DNA of 64,000 nucleotides from Pestalotiopsis fici W106-1. Its lineage: Eukaryota; Ascomycota; Sordariomycetes; Amphisphaeriales; Sporocadaceae. The notes below the pieces were generated by a model. The model was not told where the DNA came from. It saw only the letters and a list, made by a program, of their open reading frames with translations, and ran no database searches. Made by a program: the position numbers and the translations under genes. Shown here piece by piece: positions 13,288 through 23,821 of the stretch. Position 1 is the stretch's first letter; the number at the start of each line of letters is the position of its first letter. Location: assembly GCF_000516985.1 (NCBI RefSeq), contig NW_006917091.1, positions 678,285 to 742,284 on the forward strand. The letters are read 5' to 3'.

Positions 13288-14985
13288 ATGTCGTTCCCAG
13301 ATGATGCGTCGGCGCCCCAAGAACCATTGCCATCTAAACAATCGCAGTCATGGTTGGGGAGAATTCATCCTTACTTTAAAGATCCAGAGCATGTACTTGT
13401 CCTCAAACTTGACGCTTTCCTTTTAGTATGGGCATTCAGGTAAGTCAAAAGAACATCAGAAATGCAAGGTGCATCTCCCTGTCTTGGCTCTGTGCGCTAA
13501 TATACTAACAGTAAGTTCTCGATATTATCTCCATACAAGTTCTGAGAAAATCATACTCGTTGAGCCATGTAGTAGAGCATTATTGACTTGTGCACACTAG
13601 TTGCTGGTCTGCTCAAAGACATGGACCAATCAGGTACAACGCAGGCATATGTTTCGGGCATGAAGGAAGCCCTCTCGCTCTATGGTAACGAGCTGGTCGA
13701 GTTCACAACATACTTTTCAATCGGATACGCCATATTCCTTGTTCCAGCCCAGATGGCGCAGACTCGCGTCCGACCGTCTCTCTTCCTGCCTCTCTGTGAG
13801 ATTATCTGGGGCGCCTTGACACTGGTCACCTATCGAGCCAAGAACGCGCAGACAGTCTTCGCATTAAGATTCTTTCTGGGTGTGTTTGAGTCAAGTTCCT
13901 GGCCAGGAATCGTCAGCTTGATCTTCAATTGGTACACACCCAAGGAGCTCGGGAAACGAGTGGCCATCTTTGGTGTCAGTGGCGTCGCTGGGAATATGTT
14001 CCTAGGCATTCTCCAGGCGGCACTGTATAAGAACCTTAATGGCGTAAACGGCCTTGAGGGCTGGCAATGGCTGTTCATCGTCTCTGGTATCATCACCATG
14101 ACCTGGGGCTTTGTGGGCCTGGTCGCAATCCCCGACTCTCCCAGCTTTACGCGAGCTCTGTATCTTAGCAAGGAAGAACGCACAATTGCCCACCAGAGAA
14201 TGTCGCAGGTCGGCGCAACAACCGCCAAGCTCGTTTCATGGAAGCTGGTGCGAAGCAAGATCAGACTACTCCTCGCCAGTCCAGTGGCTTACCTGTTCCT
14301 CGGTGCATATCTCCAATTTGCCTGGTCCCAGCGCGCAAATTCATACATTCTCTTGTATCTCAAGGGTCTGAAAGATGTCTCAGGAAATCCAATGTACTCA
14401 ACCTATACGGTCAACCTGATTCCCTTGGGTGGGTATGCTATATCCATCGTTTGCAACATTGGTCTCAACGCTCTGAGCGACTGGAAGGAATGGCGTTGGC
14501 AAGTCGCATGCGGCGCGGCGGGTCTCCAGCTAATCGCTACCGCAGTACTATCCGGATGGCCAGACTCTCACCCGACGATCCTGACGTTCTACTTTCTCAC
14601 CTACGCCACCTCGGCGTGGGGCTACGCCCTGATCGCCTGGCTCGCCATCATCCTGCGCAAAGAGCCCGAGGCGCGATCCATCCTCGTGGCGGCTACCGTG
14701 ACACTGGTGTACGTGGGCCACGCCACGATTCCGCTCAGCGCCTGGAAGACAAGCGACTCTCCCCGATATCCCATTGGCTTCCCCATGGCTGCAGCGTTTA
14801 GTGTCGGCAGTATTGTTCTTATGCTGGGAATGCGCTATTATGTACGCAAATACCCGGCTATCCTGGATCATGGACTTGATTGGAAGGTGAATGAGAGCCT
14901 AATCGTTGTGGAAAATGGAGTTGAGGAGATGTCTTCGGATGAAAAGGTTGGAAAAGTCCCTGCTGAATCTCGAGGTCCAGTCTAG
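13288..14985 (+). CDS. MFS anion:cation symporter (DAL5/pantothenate-transporter type), possibly frameshifted near exon 1
   Basis: Plasma-membrane major facilitator of the fungal ACS group, which includes carriers for allantoate, pantothenate, nicotinate and sulfonates. Exon 1 (13288..13439) starts MSFPDD and ends in VLKLDAFLLVWAF, the start of helix 1. The main exon (13601..14985) carries KDMDQSGTTQAYVSGMKEAL, ALRFFLGVFE, WPGIVSLIFNWYTPKELGKR and GWQWLFIVSGI, all typical of the group, with about 12 hydrophobic segments in total. Exon 1 ends in phase 2 at a good donor (AG|gtaagt), but the only plausible acceptor before the main exon (cacactag|TTGCTGG) needs phase 1. The join is therefore out by one base. 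The 161-base gap also holds a second intron-like end and start (ctaacag, gtaagttctcg). Either there is a splice arrangement I cannot see, or a one-base indel (real, or an assembly error) near 13438. Confidence 0.75.
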
Positions 14986-15686
14986 GCGTGGCTGGTGGCA
15001 TTAGACTTTCAAAAATACATGGGTCACTGCTGGATTATACATTGTGGTTCAAGACTTAAATTGTGACCTACATTCATCATAACAGATTTTCTATGCTAGG
15101 GTTGCTGACATCCATGAGCGATGGCCAATCGACCATTCACCACAAGCCGTCCGCACCTGTTACTACTTGGCGAACCGACATCAGAGCCGAAATCCTCTTC
15201 GTCATCACGCTCCCATCACTAGGATATCGTATGGCAAAATTCCACCTCGACACCTGTAACCAGCTTAAAGATTTGCTCAATGCGTTCTCCAATGAGTTAT
15301 TGTTAGATAATGGGTGTTGTATCCCATATACCAGGGTAGGTGGAGGATCGCGCTGGCCAATGCTGTGGCGTCTAGATGTCGAGCCGGGGCCGTCCAAATG
15401 GGCCTTCGCCTCATTGAGCATTTAAAACTGAATGCGGAAAATATAAAGTTAATAAATCATTGAATGAGCATCTATTATATCAGACCAGCTTAAACTCCAA
15501 TAGGAAAGCATCAATTCGTGCGACAATAAGGCTTCCCGATTAGCAGGTTATTCCGTTCCGTAAGCGATGCTGCAGGCAACCGTTAACCACCTTGAACCCC
15601 TCATTTACAGTAGCGAATATTGCAACTCCTAGAACTACTGATAACTCATATCGCTTTTGGGTTTATCAAAGTTCGCAGCAACCACT
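14986..15686. other. Intergenic, symporter to HET gene
   Basis: 700 bases of mixed composition, probably the symporter 3' UTR and the HET gene promoter. The small frames here (15063-15425 on either strand) have no recognisable character. Confidence 0.4.
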
Positions 15687-17369
15687 ATGCGTCTGCTGAA
15701 TGTGCGGACGTATCAGCTTGAGGAATTCTTTGAATCCTCGCGACCAGAATACGCTATTCTGTCTCACACGTGGGGCGAAAATGAAACCACCTACCAAGAT
15801 CTCCGAGACGGCCGCAAAGAGGGAAAAGGTTGGGATAAAATCGAAGCATTCTGTCAGAAATCTAAAAGAGCAGGCTATAAGTATGGATGGGTGGACACCT
15901 GCTGCATTGACAAGTCAAGCAGTGCTGAGTTGTCGGAAGCCATCAACTCCATGTATCAGTGGTACAAGGATTCTGAAATCTGCTACGTTTATATGTCAGA
16001 CGTGCCGCCAAACAATAATCACTTTGATGAAAGCTCGGCATTTCGCAGGAGTCGATGGTTCCAACGAGGCTGGACGCTTCAAGAATTTCTAGCTCCAGAC
16101 GCAATCATCTTCTTTGATGACTCCTGGCATTACTGCTTCGAACTGATATTATCACGCCCAAGAGGTATTCCAGAAAACCACGCACACGAAAGTTTGGTCA
16201 CATTGCTGTCTGAGATAACCGGAGTCAACGAATACGTTGTGCGAACAGGGGATTTCGAGTCTACGATCATTGCCCAACGGCTTTCCTGGGCATCTCATAG
16301 GGTGACAACAAGGATAGAGGACATGGCCTACAGTCTTCTAGGCATACTTGATATCAATATGCCCCTTCTCTATGGAGAAGGAAAAGCTGCCTTTCAGCGT
16401 CTCCAGGAGGAGGTCCTAAAAACCAAGCTGGACCAGAGTTATCTAAGCTGGGGACTCAATATGACATGGGATCAAATGCCAGACGGTGACTTGCATCTGG
16501 CAGAATCGCCTGCATTCTTCCAAAATTGCCAGAACCTGGGGCGATCCTGGATCTTTGATGATGGCTTGACCGAAATGAGATTCCAATCTGTCACAAATCA
16601 GGGCCTACTTATCGAACTCCCCATAATGGAAATCAATAAGAGGCATAATGTTGTACTGGCACTGCTTCAATATGGACCTGTCAAGCACCGAGACTATGGA
16701 AGTAATTTTTGTACTGCAATTCCGTTATTCCACTTCCCAGGGCACTCTTATTTTCGAAGACTTGATGGCAGCACACCGTTTTTTGCCCCTTACAAACTAC
16801 TTCGAAGGGCCCGAAACAGGCAAATTTGCCTTTTGAATTACAAGAACATGACTTTCGGACTTGAAACGCCTCAACCCATCATTTCCAAGGCAAAATGGAT
16901 TCCTTCGCGGTGGATTCATGGACATATCTGGATTACTGTCACCAGACTCTTGGGAACCGGGTACCGCATGACAGCATACTACCCATCTCATGACACCCCA
17001 AGGACATCAACTATCACAACATTAGGACTTCCGTATGGAATTGACTGCTTCTTCCTAGAATTTACCAATGGACGATCCAGAGTCGGAGCCTGTTTCCATG
17101 GAACCTTACGATCACAGAGCGATTTGCGGATGCGGTTCTTCAGGATCCACCGTGGCTCAGCGCTGAAGATAGCTCTCTCCATTCAGCGGTCGTGGAATCT
17201 TCACGGGGGCAAGAAAAAGTGGTTTGACAAGGAGCTTGAAGTGGAAGAGTTATGCAACGACTCTGCATGCCCCGATACCAGCCATCCGCATTTGATATAC
17301 GAGACCCGAGTCACTTCCATGGGCACTGATATCTATTTGAAACAGATTCTAGATGACGGGACATCGTGA
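15687..17369 (+). CDS. HET-domain protein (heterokaryon incompatibility type)
   Basis: Single-exon protein of 560 aa, starting at the first ATG (MRLLNV). The HET domain occupies roughly residues 20-160: YAILSHTWGE, then WVDTCCIDKSSSAELSEAINSMYQWY, then RGWTLQEFLAP. This is the standard order of the three conserved HET blocks. HET proteins trigger or relay programmed cell death after non-self recognition during hyphal fusion, but most have no tested role. A conserved segment RIEDMAYSLLGILDINMPLLYGEG (about 210-235) follows, as in many HET proteins. The last 300 residues show no NACHT, ankyrin or WD repeats, so this is a short HET architecture. It sits in a gene-poor stretch beside pseudogene fragments, a common setting for these fast-evolving genes. 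Confidence 0.93.
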   Translation: MRLLNVRTYQLEEFFESSRPEYAILSHTWGENETTYQDLRDGRKEGKGWDKIEAFCQKSKRAGYKYGWVDTCCIDKSSSAELSEAINSMYQWYKDSEICYVYMSDVPPNNNHFDESSAFRRSRWFQRGWTLQEFLAPDAIIFFDDSWHYCFELILSRPRGIPENHAHESLVTLLSEITGVNEYVVRTGDFESTIIAQRLSWASHRVTTRIEDMAYSLLGILDINMPLLYGEGKAAFQRLQEEVLKTKLDQSYLSWGLNMTWDQMPDGDLHLAESPAFFQNCQNLGRSWIFDDGLTEMRFQSVTNQGLLIELPIMEINKRHNVVLALLQYGPVKHRDYGSNFCTAIPLFHFPGHSYFRRLDGSTPFFAPYKLLRRARNRQICLLNYKNMTFGLETPQPIISKAKWIPSRWIHGHIWITVTRLLGTGYRMTAYYPSHDTPRTSTITTLGLPYGIDCFFLEFTNGRSRVGACFHGTLRSQSDLRMRFFRIHRGSALKIALSIQRSWNLHGGKKKWFDKELEVEELCNDSACPDTSHPHLIYETRVTSMGTDIYLKQILDDGTS

Positions 17370-18046
17370 AACTGTTATTCCAGATATGGATCCCAAATAT
17401 CCCAGAGACGCTGAAGGATCGTGTGCACGCTAGCCAGGCAGAAGCTCGTCTGACCGTGGGAACTCTGAGCTACGAGGAGATTTGCTGAGTTTCTCTGATC
17501 ACATCATTATTCTTATTAGGGGTTGAGATTTCCGTCTCTTAATCTCGAGATCCCCGGATTACCAACGCGACGCCCACGCACGCGCAGCAGCAAGTGACCC
17601 AACAGCCGAGGTCCCCATGGTTCAAAGGAAGCAATTCAACCAGGATGAAACTATAGCACCCAACTGCAAGGTGTGTAGATAGTCAGTAGTATACTCATAC
17701 CCAAGAAAAGGAACACTGAAACGGAGTTCATGGATTAGAGACGGGGTGAAAGGCTCCAGACTGGAACAGCTAGAAATCATATGACAACCATCAGATGACG
17801 GATTTGCTGTTGATTGAATCTGGGTTATGACTAATAGACAGCTTTCTCCTTGGGATAAGTGAGCCGGTGCGCCTATAAGCGAACTTTAATCAAGTATTTA
17901 GTCATGTTCATAGTGCTTTGGACTGTGTGGTGCTGCGTTGGTCCGCCAAATAGTGTCGCGGTGCGATATCGCATTCGGCTTATATGAGCTGGACCATTGG
18001 TCTTTATCTTATCACATTGCAAGAACAAGTTTGATTCGACGGAAGA
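17370..18046. other. Intergenic, HET gene 3' side
   Basis: About 680 bases after the HET stop codon with no coding frame of note. It contains a small dyad around 17531-17560 (GAGATT...AATCTCGAG). Nothing else seen. Confidence 0.35.
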
Positions 18047-18178
18047 TCATTCTACCGTCGCGTCGTAGATGAAACCATGGTCACGGGCTCTATGGACAAT
18101 CGTGAGCTCATATTCATGCGACATCTCCAGATCTTCTTTGAACACTACTTGAAAAACCTCGTGAAGAAGCGCTACAGG
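18047..18178 (-). pseudogene. Possible orphan C-terminal exon (unidentified)
   Basis: An open stretch of about 43 codons on the minus strand ends in TGA at 18047. It has normal, protein-like composition (VVFKEDLEMSHEYEL, IVHRARDHGFIYD). A possible acceptor (cctgtag) lies near its 5' end. No upstream exon, start codon or known family could be tied to it. It lies 220 bases downstream of the hydrolase relic on the same strand but does not resemble that family's C-terminus. It could be the tail of a deleted gene or chance. Confidence 0.25.
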
Positions 18179-18399
18179 TCAATATGATCGATCACCAAGG
18201 CTACACTGTCGCGTCCTCTAGATTGGCCCTGAACAGTAATGTTTGAATTCCAAGTCTGATAACCCAGCTCCAGATAGCTAGTCGACAAATTTTGTGCCAA
18301 TCGCTAGAATTTGGAGCCACTATCAATCTCAATCTCAAAGTTGCATTGAGATTCAATCTTCCGTCGACTCGAGTCCATTTTTTTTGAATTATTTAGAAT

Positions 18400-18822
18400 T
18401 TATGGTGAAAAGAAGTGCCAGGGTCAGAGCGCCAGAGGGCTGCATGGGAGAATCTTCGACCTGAGGAAAGAAATGGCATCGCTAAAGTCTTAGGCCTGTT
18501 TTGCCGGGTCGATGTCCGCTCGAGGGAGTCCATCGCTTCTACCGACGGACCGTGGATCGTAGACGAGCGTGGTGATGCCAGCCTCTTGAAAGGTCCGTGC
18601 GACTTTCATGATACGGAAGACTCAGAGGGAAGTTGAACTGCGTGCGATTGAATTCCCTGAACTTAGCGAGAGCACAGAATAGTCCGGAGCACTTGACGCA
18701 GGAAGATAACTCACCCCTGGGGTCATTATGATGCCCGGCCCCTTTGCAGGTGCTGGATAAAGATACCCTGACAGCACCAAACCATCGATTGTCTTAAACT
18801 CCACGTCTTCTTGGCTCCCCAT
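18400..18822 (-). pseudogene. Alpha/beta hydrolase relic (N-terminal part only)
   Basis: Minus strand. ATG at 18822 opens [19 protein letters not shown] and GPGIIMTPG, typical of the N-terminus of fungal alpha/beta hydrolases of the polyketide transferase/peptidase S15-like group. After an intron-like stretch (gtgagttatc) the frame resumes with FQEAGITTLVYDPRSVG, SDGLPRADIDPAKQA, then hits TAA, continues DFSDAISFLRSKIL, and stops again near 18420. The intact family continues for about 200 more residues with a Ser nucleophile elbow, and none of that is present. The conserved order with internal stops and a missing C-terminus indicates a decayed gene. It does not look RIP-mutated. The family match is recalled, not searched. 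Confidence 0.6.
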
Positions 18823-20129
18823 CTTTTCAAAAACAACTATAATAATAACAGTAAGAGGTAAATTCCAGTTGAAAAAAGATGTTCAGCTCCCAAAATAATA
18901 CTGGCATGCCCGAATGGTGGATTCGGCGTCAGCATACGCACTGTGCCCAAGAAAAACTTCTTGATCCCACATCGGGATGATTATGATATGAGATGTTACT
19001 GCAATCGAACGGAAAAGTCGTATTCTAATTCCTAATTTTGTCCGCACCAGTGTGACTAAGCAATGAACTTACGCTGGACGATACCTGCTCCATTTAACAC
19101 GTGAGTGTACGGTACAACTGTATAATAAGCTTATGTATCCTCGCGAGTGTCCGTAACCACAATCTAATAAACGCGGCTAATGTCTTGCCAAATAACGCTG
19201 AGACTTTATGGTTTCTTGTCTTCTTAAATGATGGCAGAGTCTTGGCAGCGTGGCTATGGTCCTGCTGGATTTGTTAACAAGCTAACACGTTTCACAGCAG
19301 CTTCGCGTTGCAAGTCTAAACTTGCTCCAGATTCCATTGAGATGAACTTTTTGCGAACTAGAATGCGACGTCTACATCATTTAGAAGTCGTCGATATAGG
19401 CAGCGGCTAAAGTTGGAAAGTTCCGCCATAAGGCTCCCGGGCGCCTTGATCCTAGCACTTCTCTTCTCGCCATAACGCCTCTCGATATTCATGGCGTGGT
19501 AAACAATCATTAGCGGACAAATCGTCAAGAGAACCTTTGCACACACCATTTTGTATAGCAAACGTGAGAAAGGCTTTGGCATCAAATAATGCCTTGCTTT
19601 GTCTTTGTATCGTGTACACATCTGGACGCATCCGACAAATCCACGGAGTTGAGCTATACATGACTAAACACGCACAGTCTGGACGTGGGCCTGGTATCAC
19701 AGGGTTGTGTTGTGTCGTTACTTGGCGAGCCGGGATCATAAACCCAAATGCTCGTTATCAGGCTCTCCTCATTGGGCTGCGGTGGAGTTTCCCCCTTGGC
19801 ACCTATAACCAGCCTAGGGCCTTGCTGACCGCGTCCCTAATGAATGATCTGATAATTCCATTTACGGCGACATGCCCGCCGGTTTCCGGAATGCCGCCTT
19901 TTACTTCTTCCGACACTTTGGCCTGCCGCCAAACGGCGTCTGTTCCCTTTCGTATTGTAATTACAGTACGTATGTAGGTTGGTGGCACAGGGTGACCGCT
20001 GCCTTCCCGACAACTGCCGCTACCGCCGCCGCTGCTACTGCTCACGTCAACAAGTAATCCGGACACTACCCGGATATCATCAATCCAGGTTCATCGTAAT
20101 ATATCTCAGTCCAGTGATACAGATAGACG
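18823..20129. other. Intergenic, hydrolase relic to DHA2 transporter
   Basis: 1.3 kb without a convincing gene. Several frames of 60-150 codons overlap on both strands but none shows family motifs or splice-linked partners. The last few hundred bases should hold the transporter promoter. Confidence 0.35.
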
Positions 20130-22350
20130 ATGGAGGAAGCTACACTCACCCCTTTGCCAGTGCAGGCGCCCGCAGCACCTCCCGCGGCCAAGGCGACGAC
20201 CAACAATGAGGCAGTCATCAGTGATAGCTCGGGCAGCGATGGTTGGAAACCCACCAAACGGTTCCTCCTGGCGTTCATGTCGCTCCTCACCATTGTGGCC
20301 GCCGTGGCGATTGAGTCCACCAGTCTGCCCACCGCGCTGCCCATCATGAGTGCCGAGCTGGGCGGCACCGCTCTGGAAGCCTTCTGGTCTGGCACCGGAT
20401 ATCTTTTGGCTTCGACTATAATCCAGCCCACGGTCGCGTCAATGTCGCATGTCCTAGGCCGAAAGTTGGTATGTTTATAATATTCCTAGTCGCTCGAGAG
20501 TGTCGTGGCTCACACTAAACCGCCGATAGATGTTGTACATCAGCAGTGCTGGGTTCGCGGGCGGATCGCTCATTGCTGCACTGGCGCAGAATTTCAATGT
20601 CGTCCTTATTGGACGGACAGTTCAGGTAAGAAATGAATTGCCGCATATACTCTATCACCAACTAACAAGATGTGTTAGGGAGCAGGAGGTATGCCATTGG
20701 TCTATTCATAGTGGTGACAGTCTTCGAATGCTTACACTGTGTGTCTCAATAGGTGGAGGACTCATCGTACTTCTGGAGGTAAGTATTTCTCCCTTCTTCC
20801 TCGGCCATCGACTTTATGCATGGAAACCAAACTGACAATTTGTCAAGATTCTCATCTCCGATCTCGTTCCTCTCGAACATCGCGGTACATGGTTCAGTAT
20901 CAACGCAGTCATGTGGGGCATTGGTACTGCCACTGGACCTCTGATCGGAGCTGGATTCGCTCAGGAAGTTGTAAGTATCACAAACGTAAATGTTTTCTGG
21001 CGGCGCTGATTTTTCGCAGACTTGGAGGTGGATCTTCTGGCTCAACCTGCCCATTGTTGGCCTCGGAATGATCTTTGTCACACTCTTCTTGAAGCAGGCT
21101 CAGGTACCGGGACAAATCGTTGAGAAACTCAAGAAGTTTGATTGGCTTGGCTCTGTGCTGTTTTCCGTCAGCTCTGCCAGCTTTTTGTTTGGTATCACTG
21201 CTGGAGGTGTTCGATTTGCATGGTATGATCAGTCTGCGATTATATGGTTACAATATACACGGTGTTGACAACAAGCAGGTTGTCATATCAGACTTTATTG
21301 CCATTGATTCTGGGTTTCCTTGGAATGCTCGGCTTCGTCTACTGGGAGTTTAACCTCGCCTCGGAGCCCATTGTTGACAAGCGCATCTTCCAGACCTGGA
21401 CGGCGATCTCTACGTACATCCAAACCATGTTACACGGTCTCATCTTATGGGCAGCCATATATTTTCTTAGTAAGACAACATTTTCTCAAGGGCTGATCCG
21501 AGATCAGTCTCTATGGCGAACACTGAGCTTACCGATTACTGCAGCCTTGTACTATCAAGCCGTGAAATTGTACTCGCCAGTCACATCAGCAGTCGCCCTT
21601 CTCCCAGAAACGGTCGGCTTGTCCTTGTCGAGCATTGCAGTAGGATACTTCACTGGCAGATGGAAAAGCTACCGCTGGGCCTTGTGGGGAGGTTGGTCCC
21701 TCACAACCCTCGGTGCCGGTCTCTTGTACCTGCTTGGTACAGGCACCAATGTAACCCAGTGGGTTTTCTTGAACATACCTTTTGGTGTTGGCACTGGTAT
21801 GCTCTTTACGGCACAAATCCTCGCAATCCAAGCCGGGACTGAGTACGTACATCCCTCTATCTCCTTCCGGCTCACGCCCTATGCTTTGTTTCTGGTTTCA
21901 CCTATTTTAACTATTCTTAGACCCCACCTCAACGGTGCAGCCGCCGGCTGCTTTTCCTTCATCCGCATCTTTGGCCAGGCTCTTGGCGTCGCTCTCTCCG
22001 GGGTCATTTTCCAGAATTCTTTGAAACAAGAACTCCTCAGAATCGCGGGGTTCGCTTCGCTTGCCGATATGTACTCGCGCGATGCCACAGCAGCAGTCAC
22101 TCTGATACAGGCCATGGAAGATGGTGACACCAAGACAAAGATGATCCAGGCATTCTCGGATGCCTTGAGTTCAATCTGGCTTTCTCTGTTGGCATTCTCG
22201 GCAGCTGGATTATTGCTAAGTCTGACGGTCAAGGGATATTCGATGACCCAAGAGCATGTCACGACCCAGCATCTGGTTCAGGACAAGGGGGGATTAGTGG
22301 ATGAGGAAGCTGGCGTCCAAACAGCGGCGAGACCCGAGAAAAAAGCTTAA
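20130..22350 (+). CDS. MFS multidrug transporter, DHA2 (14-helix) type
   Basis: Drug:proton antiporter-family membrane protein of 571 aa. Nine exons: 20130..20468, 20530..20625, 20679..20688, 20753..20778, 20848..20970, 21020..21222, 21279..21469, 21545..21842, 21921..22350. Every junction keeps frame. Exons 3 and 4 are microexons (10 and 26 bases) that together encode the Gly-rich GAGGGGLIVLLE turn. Visible motifs: ALEAFWSGTGYLLASTIIQP in helix 2, the motif-A-like GRKL, LVPLEHRGTWFSINAVMWGIGTATGPLIGG-like motif C (GPLIGAGFAQE), and TWRWIFWLNLPI. A long N-terminal cytosolic stretch of about 45 residues precedes helix 1. The substrate is unknown. Proximity to the hydrolase relic hints at a decayed metabolite locus, but no synthase gene is present. 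Confidence 0.9.
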
Positions 22351-23821
22351 TCATAGTTTAACTTCCCCCTCTATCACCACTTAGGGATGGGACCCCCATA
22401 CTTCTGTTGCCTGATATATATGGCAGACCAATACCTTTGCAGATTCATTTAATTTGCGGCACGGCAGATCGCCGACGCACGCACTTCAATATGCAGGAAT
22501 CATGGATGTGACAACCTTTGGTGTCGTTGTCTGTGAGTTTTACAGGAGATCAAACATTACATGGCGTTGAATCTTTTTTCAACCTGCATATCCATCAAGA
22601 TAACCCTGGTTGCGTCCGCTCTGCATTGCTTCTTTGCAGTCGAACGATGAATGCGGCATATGTGCTTTATTTTCGGCTCCTAGAATCTGAATTCTGGACG
22701 ACTCCCATGTCCAGTAGACAATGTTTGTGTGCAAAACTTCAGGTACGCACTATCAAGAGTGTCTTATTAGAAGCTCAGAAACCGTCTCCTCGCTTGGCCA
22801 ACATTACTTTGGACATGCATGAGTATCGATCCACCTGGGCTGTCTTCCAACCATTTTTGCCTAAACTTTAAATTCTCCTGGTGAAAACTTACATCATTCC
22901 ACCACCAAGTCGCTCCCCACGGAACAGACTAAGGACCGTTGGTGCCGACCTATCCATATCTTCGGTTTTCCCTCCCCCACGTATGTACACTAGTCGTGGC
23001 TCGTCGGCTTCCTATTCGAATCCATCAATGTTGGAGTTCCCTTTTCTATTCAGAGACAAGAATCATGACTAGGCTGAGGTGGTTGCGTCCATGATCCTGC
23101 AGTCTTGACACCAACACTAGGATCGGACACGTATTTTACAACGCCGTCTTGAAAGAAAGCCAAGCAAAGACGTCATCACTGGCACCCATGAAGCCCAGAT
23201 TCCCCCACAATGGAACAGGTCTTTTTCTGTTCTGGATCATCGGACTTGCCTGTGATCATACTATGTAAAGAGCTGAACAGGGAGCGGTATCTCCAAAGCC
23301 AGCCATGGCAAAGTTTGTCCGGGCATCCAGCCCTTGTCGCCATCATTAGCAGATAACCTTAAACTCGCTCCTGTCTTAGATGTACTGCTAAATTACTACA
23401 AATGCGCAAGCAATCCTCCGGCATCTTACGCGGGGGAACCCTGGCCGATTAGAGTTGCGGCGGCATGTAGAGATACACCTACTGCGCGAGGGAAAGTGGA
23501 AAAGGAAAAAAGATTGATTAAGGGCCGATCTTATTCCCAGCCTTCTACGTCGTCGTTGAGACGCATGTTGGCGTTTGACCTGACTGACACAACATCTCCT
23601 GCAGCAGCGTCCCAGAATCAGCAGCGTTCAAAATCCGATGAGATCAGGGGTCAGCGAATCAATTTCCACGAGATCCTGAGACCGCATCGACCTTGGCGTT
23701 ACAATACTGCGATAGAAGCTGCAAGGGCCTCAATTGAAGGCGTACCACAAGGTGAATCAAATCATAGCAGCTCTCACACCGTTCCACCGTTGCGCGGGAG
23801 GAGCAGCGAGGGGGTTTCGAG
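22351..23821. other. Intergenic upstream of RGS-LOV gene, with an unassigned open frame
   Basis: 1.47 kb. Most shows nothing. A frame from about 23334 to 23864, with an ATG at 23565, has protein-like composition (RSKSDEIRGQRINFHEILR). It overlaps the RGS-LOV start in another frame and could be a 5' exon or a uORF. I could not find an in-frame splice into the photoreceptor. Confidence 0.3.

Noticed and set aside
18400..22350. Secondary-metabolite cluster
   Set aside because: A hydrolase relic and a drug transporter are present, but no synthase, tailoring oxidase or cluster regulator.
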